Assembly: GCF_015354735.1 (NCBI RefSeq)
Contig: NZ_JACEFJ010000003.1
Coordinates: forward strand, 62,001-126,000
Length of the DNA: 64,000 nucleotides
Source: Pararhodonellum marinum
GTDB lineage: Bacteria > Bacteroidota > Bacteroidia > Cytophagales > Cyclobacteriaceae
Direction: 5' to 3'
Part shown: positions 1 through 8,294 of the stretch, in pieces
How positions within the stretch are numbered: the first letter of the stretch is position 1
Layout: the number at the start of each line of letters is the position of its first letter
Notes under the pieces: generated by a model
The model's input: the letters and a program-made list of their open reading frames with translations, nothing else
Database searches by the model: none
What the model was told of the DNA's origin: nothing
Position numbers and translations under genes: made by a program

Positions 1-469
1 TCTTGGCTTTTTGGGCGTATCCTAATTTCTCCTCTACCATCCCCTTGTTGTTATAAGCAATGGCATCCTCGGGATCCAACTCAATGGCTTTCTCATAATC
101 CGCAATGGCTCCTAGGAAATCGCCGATTCTGTCTTTGAAATAAGCCCTGCTTGAATACCGATAGGGGTTATTGGGGTCAAGATTCAATGCCCTGTCAAAT
201 TCCGACATGGCTTCTTCATTTCTTTTCAGCAGATGCAAGACTACAGCTCTGTCACTGATGTAATCGGTATTGTAAGGAGAATCCGAAACCAGGTGATCAA
301 AATCAGCAATGGCCAGATCCAATTTACCCAACCTTGACAATACCCTACCTCGGTAGAGATACAGGGAAATATCAACGCTTTCCTGCAAAGCCACCTGATC
401 AAATACCTTTAAAGCCTCATCAAATTTGCCGGCCTTATACAATTCAATTCCTTTATCTAAATTTTCCAA
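1..469 (-). CDS. TPR-repeat protein (3' end cut by window edge)
   Basis: Reverse-strand frame open from about 484 down to the window edge. It translates to helical pairs typical of tetratricopeptide repeats, such as FDEALKVFD, LAIADFDHLVS and GAIADYEKAIELDPEDA, with the repeat-ending consensus LDPNNP. The frame is closed by a stop just upstream and contains no early ATG. The first start that gives a sensible TPR protein (ENLDKGIELYKAGKF) is a TTG at 469, so I infer a TTG start. About 156 codons are visible and the C-terminus lies outside the window. No signal peptide is visible, so it is probably a cytoplasmic protein-protein interaction module. It is divergent from holA. The function cannot be narrowed further. 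Confidence 0.8.
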   Translation of the reverse strand, partial: MENLDKGIELYKAGKFDEALKVFDQVALQESVDISLYLYRGRVLSRLGKLDLAIADFDHLVSDSPYNTDYISDRAVVLHLLKRNEEAMSEFDRALNLDPNNPYRYSSRAYFKDRIGDFLGAIADYEKAIELDPEDAIAYNNKGMVEEKLGYAQKAK

Positions 470-575
470 TGTTGGTTCAGTTGTGTGTTGTAATTAATAC
501 AAAAATTAAGCACAGAAAGTTTACAATTAATTGTATTCCTGAAGAATTTTGGGTTTTCTAAAAATGAATTATTCC

Positions 576-583
576 TATCTTTG
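576..583 (+). promoter_or_regulatory. Candidate Bacteroidota -7 promoter box for holA
   Basis: TATCTTTG matches the Bacteroidota -7 consensus TAnnTTTG and lies 17 nt before the holA ATG. No clear TTG -33 element sits at the usual 19-21 nt spacing; the nearest TTTTG (547-551) is 24 nt away. The promoter is therefore plausible but incomplete. Confidence 0.4.
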
Positions 584-600
584 GCTAACCAAATCCAACC

Positions 601-1623
601 ATGGCCCAACAACCGCAAGAAGTACTTAAAGCCTTATCAGCCGGAAAATTTGCTCCAATATATTTTCTCCATGGAGAAGAACCTTTTTTTATAGACCAAA
701 TCAGCAATTTTATTGAAAAAAATGCTTTAGCAGAATCGGAAAGGGGATTTAATCAAGTGGTAATGTATGGCAAGGATTCTCCTATGTCCCAAATTCTCAC
801 CAATGCCAAACGGTTTCCCATGATGGCTGAAAGACAGGTTGTCATCGTCAAAGAAGCCCAGAATATTCCGGACTTGGGGAAGGATATGGGAGATAGACTT
901 TTACTGGATTATGTTCAAAACCCGCTTCCCAGCACCATTTTGGTTTTTTGTCATAAATACAAAACCTTGGATGGAAGGAAGCCTATTTCCAAGGAATTGG
1001 ATAAGAAAGCCATATTGGTCAAATCAGATAAAGTGCCTGAATATAAACTGAGCCCATGGATTGATGAATATTTCAGAACAAAAGGCTTTAAAATTGAGGT
1101 AAAGGCAAATCAGGTATTGGCGGAATCCATCGGGAACAACCTAGAGGTGCTCACCAATGAAATAGATAAAATGTTGATCAATTTTACAGATAAGGTTGAA
1201 ATCAACAGCCAGCACATCCAGCAGTTTATCGGTATCAACAAGGATTACAATAACTTTGAACTTACCAAAGCAATTTCCTACAGGGATGTGATGAAAGCCA
1301 ACAGAATCATTCATTATTTCAGTCAGAATCCAAAATCCAATCCACTAATCCCCATCATCGCCTTACTCTATTTACATTTTTCGAGAATAGCCTTGGTTCA
1401 CGCGAATAAAGAACTACCTGAACGTGAACTGGCTGGCAGCATAAAGGTCAATGCTTATTTTATCAAAGAATACATAATGGCAAGAAAAAATTATCCGTTA
1501 GGCAAGGTTATTGATAATATTTCATACCTAAAAGAGGCAGATCTTCGTTCCAAAGGGGTTGGGGCGACAGGCATGGAAGACACGGAGATATTGAAAGAGT
1601 TGATATTCAAAATTTTACATTAG
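601..1623 (+). CDS. holA: DNA polymerase III subunit delta
   Basis: 340 aa, close to the 343 aa of E. coli HolA. The N-terminus (FAPIYFLHGEEPFFIDQI, about residues 17-34) is the typical start of delta, the clamp-loader wrench subunit that opens the beta sliding clamp. An AAA+-like N-terminal region is followed by the helical collar domain, including the NNLEVLTNEIDKM-type segment seen in HolA proteins. It acts in the cytoplasm as part of the clamp loader. The start follows a TATCTTTG box and heads a plus-strand run: the TPR gene begins 17 nt after its stop. Being first in line with an envelope locus is probably incidental co-transcription. Confidence 0.9.
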   Translation: MAQQPQEVLKALSAGKFAPIYFLHGEEPFFIDQISNFIEKNALAESERGFNQVVMYGKDSPMSQILTNAKRFPMMAERQVVIVKEAQNIPDLGKDMGDRLLLDYVQNPLPSTILVFCHKYKTLDGRKPISKELDKKAILVKSDKVPEYKLSPWIDEYFRTKGFKIEVKANQVLAESIGNNLEVLTNEIDKMLINFTDKVEINSQHIQQFIGINKDYNNFELTKAISYRDVMKANRIIHYFSQNPKSNPLIPIIALLYLHFSRIALVHANKELPERELAGSIKVNAYFIKEYIMARKNYPLGKVIDNISYLKEADLRSKGVGATGMEDTEILKELIFKILH

Positions 1624-1640
1624 CATTTCCCTTTAAAAAC

Positions 1641-4628
1641 ATGAAGAAAAGTCTTTTGGTTCTAGGCTTACTGGGACTGACTTGGTCGGGATGGGCACAG
1701 TCCAGCATTTACCAAACCGGGCCTTATATAGGTTTTGATGATTCCTTCGAGCTGTATGACAAAAATCTTTTCGGGGCATCCCGATATGAATTTGAGCATT
1801 TAAAAAACCGGCCTTTGACGTATACCATGCGCGGAGAAGCCGATTTTTATCATGCAGTTTCTGCTTTGGAACTGGACCATCCCAATGGGGTTGGCCTTTT
1901 GACAGATTTCATGGAGGTGTATGCCAACGAGCCCAAAGCCAATGATGCAGCCCATCTATTGGGCGATTATTTTTTTCAAAAAAGGAATTATAGGGCCTCA
2001 ATCGAAAATTTCAGTAAGGTAAATATCAATAAGGTAGATGCTGAGCAAAAAGGAGAAGTACTTTTTAAAACCGGCTATGCTTTCTTTCAACTAAAGGATT
2101 TCAACAATGCGGCACGTTATTTTGACCAGGTAAAGTCATTCAGATCAGCCTACTTGGCAGATGCTTTTTATTATTCAGGTTACATAGCGATGGAATCAGG
2201 AAATACAGAAAAAGCAATCACTGATTTTTTGGCAGCAGACAAAGCACCTTTCTATGCCACCAAAGTGCCCTACATGATTTCAGGCCTCTATTACAGGCAG
2301 GGAAGGTACGATGAGGTAATCAACTATGCCACGCCGATTTTGGAGAAAAGAAAAAACCTGGACAAGAAAGAATTTATACATCTCTATTTAGCCGAATCCT
2401 ATTATGAAAAGGGGGATTTTTCCAGTGCTGCCAGAAACTATGATGCCGCCGCAGTCGGTAAGAAAAATGTGTTGAACAGAGGGCAAATGTACAAGGCAGG
2501 CGAAGTGCAGTATGAAGCAGGCAATTACATGCAAGCCACCAACTATTTCAAAGAAGTCGCTTTACAAAATGATCAACTGGGGCAAGTGTCCAGTTATTTT
2601 ATGGGGCATGCCTACCTCAAACTAAACAACCCCACTTTTGCATCCAACAGTTTTGCTGCCGCCTACAAAAGCGATGCAGATCCTAATATCAAACAGGAAG
2701 CTCTTTATGACTATGCCAAAGTCAATTTGGAACGGGGGAGTTTTCAGGATGCTGTCAATGCCCTGGATACTTATCTTGAAAACTATCCTAGAGCGGTGCA
2801 TGCCAGAGAAGTCGAAAATTTACTCAGTGATGCATTGGTCAATACCGACAATTACATCAGAGCCATAGAGCACATTGAAAAAATGTCTCAAAAATCAGAC
2901 AGGATCAAAGCTGCATATCAAAAGGTAGCCCTGTACCAAGGTATCAGTTATTACAGGGACAATCGCTTTCCTTTGGCCATCACTTATTTTGATAAATCCC
3001 TGAGTTCACCCGTTGACAGGAATCTGGTAGCCCAAGCCCATTTTTGGAAAGGGGAGACCCATTCCGCCAATCAAAGGTTACCTGAAGCCCTGAGAGCGTA
3101 CGAGGCAGTACTGGCCATGAACCTGCAGGCAAATGACCCATATTTGATCAGAACCCATTATGGGTTGGGTTATGCTTACTTCAACTTAGATCAATATGAC
3201 AAAGCGGAAAGGCAGTTTAAAAGCTATACCGATAAATTGGCTGGCGCCTCAGAAAAGAAAAATTATGAGGATGCCTTGTTGCGATTGGGAGACAGTTATT
3301 ATGTGCAAAAGAAATTCGGTAATGCTCAAGCCACTTTCCAGCAAGCCATCAACCAGCAAATTGATGGCATCGACTATGCCTATTTTCGCTCCGGGGTGAT
3401 ATACAATTTTGAAAACCAAAATAATTATGCCATCGCAGCACTCAATCAGATCATCAATAATTTTCCTTCCAGCTTATACTGGGAAGATGCGGTGTACCAA
3501 AAAGCCCAGATCAACATGGAAGAAACCAAGTATGCAGAGGCCAGGCAAGGGTTTACCAATCTAATAGGGGCTAGACCCAACAGTCCATTTTTACCTTTTG
3601 CATTTGAAGGAAGAGCGATTGCCAATTATTCCTTAAGGGATTATGACAACGCCATTGAGGATTACAAGCGGATCTTGGATCAATTTCCCAATGCTTCCAA
3701 TGCTGATGCCGCTTTGGTGGGGCTGCAGGAGGCACTCACACTTCAGGGTAGATCCGGCGAGTTTTCAGGTTACCTCTCCAATTACCGCAAAGCCAATCCA
3801 GGAAATGAAAGTCTTCAGGGTATAGAATTCGAAGCAGCAAAGAACCTGTTTTTTAACCAGTCATTTCAGGAGTCGATCAGGGCATTTGAGACCTACAAAA
3901 GAAATTATCCCAATTCGGGGAGAAGTGCGGAAGCCAACTATTTTATCGGAGATGCCCATTTCAGGTTAGGACAAAAAGACAAGGCACTGGAATTTTTCTA
4001 CGCCGTAGAAAAATCAGACAATACTGCCCAGAAATCCAGAGCCATGCAAAGGATAGGTGAAATAGAACTTGAAGCCAAAAATTACCAGAAGGCCATCCCA
4101 TATCTTCAATTTACATCGAAAAATGCACGTACGAAAATGGATGAATATGAGGCATTTAAAGGGTTGATGGATGCCTATTTCCAAACTCAGCGTTTTGATT
4201 CTACCATTCATTATGCTGACCGGGTATTGGCACTGGGAAATATCACACCTGATGCTTCACCACATGCCCTCCTGTTTAAGGCCAAGTCATTGAAGTCCAG
4301 CAACCAGGAGTCCAAAGCGGAAGAGGTACTCAATAAATTGGTGAATGAGTATAAAACAGTTCAGGGTGCAGAAGGATTGTATCTTCTTGCACTTTCCAAG
4401 CATGATAAGGGACAGTTTGGTTCCTCCAATGAAACCATCTTTGATTCCTCAGCACCGTTTGGAGTTTATGATTATTGGTATGGCAGGATCTTTATCCTTT
4501 TGGCGGAAAATTATATCAAATTGGGTGAAACATTCCAAGCCAAAGCCACGCTTGAATCCATCATTGATAATTCTCCCAATGAAGAGATCAGGCAAATGTC
4601 TCAGCAACTTTTAAATACTTTGGGCTAA
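1641..4628 (+). CDS. Large exported tetratricopeptide-repeat protein
   Basis: 995 aa. A type I signal peptide (MKKSLLVLGLLGLTWSGWAQ) is followed by about 950 residues of almost continuous TPR-like helix pairs, for example NFSKVNINKVDAEQKGEV, YFDQVKSF, AIEDYKRILDQFPNAS and ALEFFYAVEKSD. It has no lipobox, so it is probably soluble in the periplasm or held at the inner face of the outer membrane. It lies 17 nt after holA and 26 nt before a beta-barrel gene, and upstream of SPOR, ExbB, ExbD and TonB-like genes. The TPR family gives a scaffold role; the specific partner (the next-door barrel) is inferred from position. A role analogous to CpoB/YbgF of Tol-Pal systems is possible but unproven. Confidence 0.85.
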   Translation: MKKSLLVLGLLGLTWSGWAQSSIYQTGPYIGFDDSFELYDKNLFGASRYEFEHLKNRPLTYTMRGEADFYHAVSALELDHPNGVGLLTDFMEVYANEPKANDAAHLLGDYFFQKRNYRASIENFSKVNINKVDAEQKGEVLFKTGYAFFQLKDFNNAARYFDQVKSFRSAYLADAFYYSGYIAMESGNTEKAITDFLAADKAPFYATKVPYMISGLYYRQGRYDEVINYATPILEKRKNLDKKEFIHLYLAESYYEKGDFSSAARNYDAAAVGKKNVLNRGQMYKAGEVQYEAGNYMQATNYFKEVALQNDQLGQVSSYFMGHAYLKLNNPTFASNSFAAAYKSDADPNIKQEALYDYAKVNLERGSFQDAVNALDTYLENYPRAVHAREVENLLSDALVNTDNYIRAIEHIEKMSQKSDRIKAAYQKVALYQGISYYRDNRFPLAITYFDKSLSSPVDRNLVAQAHFWKGETHSANQRLPEALRAYEAVLAMNLQANDPYLIRTHYGLGYAYFNLDQYDKAERQFKSYTDKLAGASEKKNYEDALLRLGDSYYVQKKFGNAQATFQQAINQQIDGIDYAYFRSGVIYNFENQNNYAIAALNQIINNFPSSLYWEDAVYQKAQINMEETKYAEARQGFTNLIGARPNSPFLPFAFEGRAIANYSLRDYDNAIEDYKRILDQFPNASNADAALVGLQEALTLQGRSGEFSGYLSNYRKANPGNESLQGIEFEAAKNLFFNQSFQESIRAFETYKRNYPNSGRSAEANYFIGDAHFRLGQKDKALEFFYAVEKSDNTAQKSRAMQRIGEIELEAKNYQKAIPYLQFTSKNARTKMDEYEAFKGLMDAYFQTQRFDSTIHYADRVLALGNITPDASPHALLFKAKSLKSSNQESKAEEVLNKLVNEYKTVQGAEGLYLLALSKHDKGQFGSSNETIFDSSAPFGVYDYWYGRIFILLAENYIKLGETFQAKATLESIIDNSPNEEIRQMSQQLLNTLG

Positions 4629-4654
4629 AATTTAAATTATTGATTTAAATAAAA

Positions 4655-6325
4655 ATGAATAATCGACTAATTATCATAGGTTTATTTATCGCCTTAATTT
4701 CAAGTCATGCTTGGGGACAGGATCGTAGAGTGGATGAGCGAGGTGAGATCAAAGACACTGAATTCATCATTCGGAAGGACAGGGTGCTCACCCTACCCAA
4801 GCAGCCGAGAAGTTTTGAGAGTGCACCTGCGCTTCCCAAGTCAGATGGTTTGAGGAATTTTGCTTATGATGTAAAGCGTTTTGAACTAGACCTTCCCCCC
4901 TTAGAGATCAAGGCAGAGCCATTCCAGAAGAATTTTGCCCAAAAGAAAGACGAACTCTATCCGATTTTTGCCAAGCTTGGCCTTGGAAATTATGCTGCTT
5001 CTTTAGCAGAACTGAGATTCAATAGTTTGCAGGATGATTACATGAGTTATGGCGCGTTTTTTCAACATCAGGGTTTTTACGATGGCCCTGTGGATGGAAG
5101 GAATTCATCTGAAGACCACACGCGCATTCGGTTGGATGGCAGTCTATTTATAGATTACGGTGAACTTTATGGGCATGTGGGTTACAACAGAGACATGGTT
5201 CATTTTTATGGTTACCAGCCCGTGGAATCCCAGTTGATTCTAGCAGATGACATCAGACAGATATTCAATACTCCATATGCTCAATTCGGATTGAGAAGCT
5301 TCGAGCCACAAAGTGACTTCCGGTATGATGTTTCGATCAACCTTAGGCATTTTTCGGATAGGCTATTGGCAAGAGAGGGGGAGTTGGGCCTACGTTCGCT
5401 GATCGCCTACAAAGCCAATGAAGATTTTACCATTCAAATGAATGCAGATCTTTTTACCACTTCACCTGAAGACTTGACCTACATGGACATCAATAGGAAT
5501 TACTTTGGGCTAAAGCCTGTGGTGAAATATAGAAACGGGAATCTGAATGTGGAAGCCGGTGCAAAAATGGTCGTAGAAAACGATCAAACCGATAATAAAA
5601 AATCAGATTTTCACCTCTTTCCCCACGTGATGGCCAACTACCAACTAGTAGAAGAGTTTGGTATTTATGCAGGGATTGACGGTGATGTGGTGAGAATGAC
5701 CTATTATGATTTTGTACAGGAAAATCCCTTTTTGGGACCAAGCCAAAGCCTACTTAACAACATCCAAAAATATCGGTTTCAAGCTGGTATAAAAGGCAGT
5801 TTCAATGAGGACCTGACCTACCAAGTCGGCTTCAGGTTCAGCCAAAATGCCAACATGCACTACTTTGCCAACAGTCAGGCAGACAGCACCAAGTTTGAAA
5901 TGCTTTATGAGGAAAACACTGAGTTGACGGAATTGCATGGAGAGCTTACCTGGAATGTGAGTAACCTTTACCGGTTAAATGCCAGCGCAAGCGCTTTCAA
6001 TTATGGATTGAGTTCTTTGGAAGGTGCATGGCACAGGCCTGACTGGCAGATCATGATCAACAATATATTTCAACCTACCAAAGAATGGTTGGTACAAGCC
6101 AATGTGATGGCCATGGGAGGCATAGAGGTGCTCAACTTGCAATCAGGAAATACAGGAACATTAAATCCCATCATTGATGTGAGTTTGAAGGCAGATTATA
6201 AAATCACAGAACGGTTTTCCGTTTTTGCGATGGGCAACAACCTACTGAACCAAAACAACCAGCGGTTTTGGAACTATCCTGTCAGGGGAATTCAGGGAAT
6301 GTTGGGTGGGACAGTTAAGTTTTGA
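4655..6325 (+). CDS. Outer-membrane beta-barrel protein, plug-less, TonB-receptor-like C-terminus
   Basis: 556 aa with a signal peptide (MNNRLIIIGLFIALISSHAWG). Residues from about 130 on alternate polar and hydrophobic amino acids as in amphipathic strands (RLDGSLFIDYGELYGHVGYN, QVGFRFSQNANM). The chain ends in a strand closing with Phe (GMLGGTVKF), the signature of Bam-inserted barrels; a late segment resembles TonB-dependent receptor ends (VFAMGNNLLNQNNQ). It is shorter than usual TonB-dependent receptors, and I see no plug domain; the N-terminal 100 residues look like a periplasmic linker. It follows the TPR gene by 26 nt and probably pairs with it. The substrate, if any, is unknown. It may be structural rather than a transporter. 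Confidence 0.75.
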   Translation: MNNRLIIIGLFIALISSHAWGQDRRVDERGEIKDTEFIIRKDRVLTLPKQPRSFESAPALPKSDGLRNFAYDVKRFELDLPPLEIKAEPFQKNFAQKKDELYPIFAKLGLGNYAASLAELRFNSLQDDYMSYGAFFQHQGFYDGPVDGRNSSEDHTRIRLDGSLFIDYGELYGHVGYNRDMVHFYGYQPVESQLILADDIRQIFNTPYAQFGLRSFEPQSDFRYDVSINLRHFSDRLLAREGELGLRSLIAYKANEDFTIQMNADLFTTSPEDLTYMDINRNYFGLKPVVKYRNGNLNVEAGAKMVVENDQTDNKKSDFHLFPHVMANYQLVEEFGIYAGIDGDVVRMTYYDFVQENPFLGPSQSLLNNIQKYRFQAGIKGSFNEDLTYQVGFRFSQNANMHYFANSQADSTKFEMLYEENTELTELHGELTWNVSNLYRLNASASAFNYGLSSLEGAWHRPDWQIMINNIFQPTKEWLVQANVMAMGGIEVLNLQSGNTGTLNPIIDVSLKADYKITERFSVFAMGNNLLNQNNQRFWNYPVRGIQGMLGGTVKF

Positions 6326-6432
6326 TACTGAAATGATTAAAAAAACCATCAAGGAATTAATGGTTGGGGTTATTGGCTTATTGAGGCTTTTGTCTTAGTT
6401 TAGTGACTTATTTTCTATAAAAAACGGAGGAA

Positions 6433-7206
6433 ATGACTAAAGAAGACCCAGAAAATTACAGAACTGAAGATGATGCTGATTTTGGTTTGCCCAAAGTGGA
6501 GATTACTCCCTTGAAGTCGCCTGAAGAAAGACCTGAAGTCGCACCAGTTATGGCCAGTACCCCAGTAAAAGAAGAAAAAACAGATGAAATAGAACCAGTC
6601 ACACCTGTACCGCCTGTCATTTCCAGCAGGAAGTCTGAGAGGAGGCCCAAGAGGAGATCAAACCTTTGGATTTATTTTCTTCTTCTTTTGGTTTTGATTT
6701 TCGGCGCTTTGGGAGCATGGTATACCATGTATTATTTACCAGATGAACAAAACAACATTAGCACCATTCCATCCGTAGAAGAATCTTTGTCGTCCACTTC
6801 AGAACCTGAAAATGCTATCACGGAAGATGCCTCCAGCCCTTTGGCAGAAGAAGCTGAACCTGCCGACGCGATTCAACCTGAAACTTCTTCAGCTCCTGAA
6901 GTTACCAGTTCAGTTGTTCCTGACAGGGAAACTGCTGCAAGGGGGAGTCAGACGGAAATCACGTCCAGGTCATCCACTCCCAGATTTTTCCTGGTGGTGG
7001 GCAGTTTCATTGATGAAGATTTGGCGCTGGATCATTCCAAAAAACTAAATGCAGAAGGAAAAAACACCTTTATGATTCACCCTGCCGGAAGCGGCAATTA
7101 TTATAGATTAGCGGTTGGCCAATTTGATACTTTTCAAAAAGCCAGCGCTGAAATTCCTAACTATCAAGCAAATTACAAAGACAACCTTTGGGTATTGAAA
7201 TACTAA
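6433..7206 (+). CDS. SPOR-domain bitopic inner-membrane protein
   Basis: 257 aa. An acidic and proline-rich cytoplasmic region (1-70) precedes a basic stretch (RRPKRRSN) and one membrane span (about 78-101). A low-complexity Ser/Glu/Ala periplasmic linker follows, then a C-terminal SPOR domain (about 183-257, starting TPRFFLVVGSF and including YYRLAVGQF). SPOR domains bind glycan strands stripped of stem peptides, mostly at division septa. The gene begins 107 nt after the barrel gene and ends one nucleotide before exbB, so it is translationally close to the ExbBD/TonB-like motor. A GGAGG lies only 2 nt before the ATG, too close to act as a normal ribosome-binding site. The context suggests an envelope-constriction or trafficking role, by inference. 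Confidence 0.85.
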   Translation: MTKEDPENYRTEDDADFGLPKVEITPLKSPEERPEVAPVMASTPVKEEKTDEIEPVTPVPPVISSRKSERRPKRRSNLWIYFLLLLVLIFGALGAWYTMYYLPDEQNNISTIPSVEESLSSTSEPENAITEDASSPLAEEAEPADAIQPETSSAPEVTSSVVPDRETAARGSQTEITSRSSTPRFFLVVGSFIDEDLALDHSKKLNAEGKNTFMIHPAGSGNYYRLAVGQFDTFQKASAEIPNYQANYKDNLWVLKY

Positions 7207-7207
7207 T

Positions 7208-7900
7208 ATGATATTACTACAAACTTTATCAACAGACAATCAATCGATTGCAGATACTTTATCTACCATGGAGGTAGGGACCGGAAACATTGGGCTATTG
7301 GATCTTCTGATTAAAGGAGGATACATGATGATTCCGCTTTATTTGTTATTTGTCTTGGCCATTTTTGTTTTTGTGGAACGTTTGATGACTTTGAGAAAAG
7401 CCTCCAAAACGCCCAAAAAGCTTATTGACCAAGTCAAAATGATGGTAGCAGGGGGGGATATTCAAGGGGCCAAAATGATCTGCCAAGGAGAAGATACGCC
7501 GATAGCCAACATGATCACCAAGGGACTCGACCGGATAGGAAGTCCACTCAAAAACATTGAGGTGGCCATTGAAAACGTCGGCAAAATCGAAATTTACAGA
7601 TTGGAAAAAAACCTGAATGTCTTGGCCACCGTATCCGGTGCTGCACCGATGATAGGGTTCTTAGGAACCGTCGCGGGGATGATTAGAGCATTTATAGGCG
7701 TTGCCCAGGAAGAAGGTATGGTTTCTCCTAAACTCCTCTCCACGGGGATCTATGAGGCCATGATCACCACAGCCACCGGGCTCGTGGTAGGAATTATTGC
7801 TTATTTGGGTTACAATTACCTGGTCACCCAAGTATCCAAACTGGTCCACAGCATGGAATACACTACTGTGGAATTCATCGATTTATTACAGGAAAAATAA
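7208..7900 (+). CDS. exbB: MotA/TolQ/ExbB family proton-channel protein
   Basis: 230 aa. It has the three-span layout of ExbB/TolQ: span 1 about 38-58 (MIPLYLLFVLAIFVFVER), a cytoplasmic domain, then spans near 142-162 (GAAPMIGFLGTVAGMI, the family signature) and 183-205 (TTATGLVVGIIAYLG). Together with ExbD it makes the proton-motive-force-driven stator that energises TonB/TolA-type proteins. The order SPOR-exbB-exbD-tonB-like is tight: 1-nt gaps on either side, then an ATGA overlap between exbD and the tonB-like gene. Whether it serves nutrient uptake or a Tol-like process is not decided by the sequence. Confidence 0.92.
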   Translation: MILLQTLSTDNQSIADTLSTMEVGTGNIGLLDLLIKGGYMMIPLYLLFVLAIFVFVERLMTLRKASKTPKKLIDQVKMMVAGGDIQGAKMICQGEDTPIANMITKGLDRIGSPLKNIEVAIENVGKIEIYRLEKNLNVLATVSGAAPMIGFLGTVAGMIRAFIGVAQEEGMVSPKLLSTGIYEAMITTATGLVVGIIAYLGYNYLVTQVSKLVHSMEYTTVEFIDLLQEK

Positions 7901-7901
7901 C

Positions 7902-8294
7902 ATGGGACTTCAATCCAAACATAAAATAGATGCAGCTTTCAGCATGTCGTCCATGACAGATATTATCTTTCTGTTGTTGATCTTCTTCATGCTGACCTCA
8001 TCCTTTATCACGCCCTCAGGTTTACCGGTAAATCTGCCATCAAGTGAGGCATCTGATATCGTAATGCAGGAAGTTACGGTGACGATCACCAAGGATTTGA
8101 AATTTTCAGTCAATGACAGAATTGTGAACAGGCAGGAAATTAAAAACGAGTTGACTGCGTTACTAAAGGAAAAGAAAGGTCAGGTAGTCCTTCATATCGA
8201 TAAGGATGTACCTGTAGAATACCTGGTAGAGATCGGAGGAATTGCTGCCGGACTCGAGGCGAATGTATCCATCGCTACCAAACCTTATAAATGA
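7902..8294 (+). CDS. exbD: ExbD/TolR family biopolymer transport protein
   Basis: 130 aa from the ATG at 7902, 1 nt after the exbB stop. Longer in-frame starts run into exbB and lack the family N-terminus, so I reject them. Residues 1-17 are cytoplasmic. The single span (about 19-36) begins with SMTDIIFLLLIFFML and carries the conserved proton-carrying Asp (Asp20). The periplasmic domain has the ExbD/TolR fold pattern (VTVTITKDLKFSVNDR, VVLHIDKDVPVEYLVE). It partners ExbB in the proton channel. It overlaps the next gene by 4 nt (8291-8294), indicating coupled translation. Confidence 0.92.
   Translation: MGLQSKHKIDAAFSMSSMTDIIFLLLIFFMLTSSFITPSGLPVNLPSSEASDIVMQEVTVTITKDLKFSVNDRIVNRQEIKNELTALLKEKKGQVVLHIDKDVPVEYLVEIGGIAAGLEANVSIATKPYK

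Noticed and set aside
6426-6432. GGAGG as a Shine-Dalgarno site for the SPOR gene
   Set aside because: Only 2 nt from the ATG, too close to act, and other genes in the window lack such sites.
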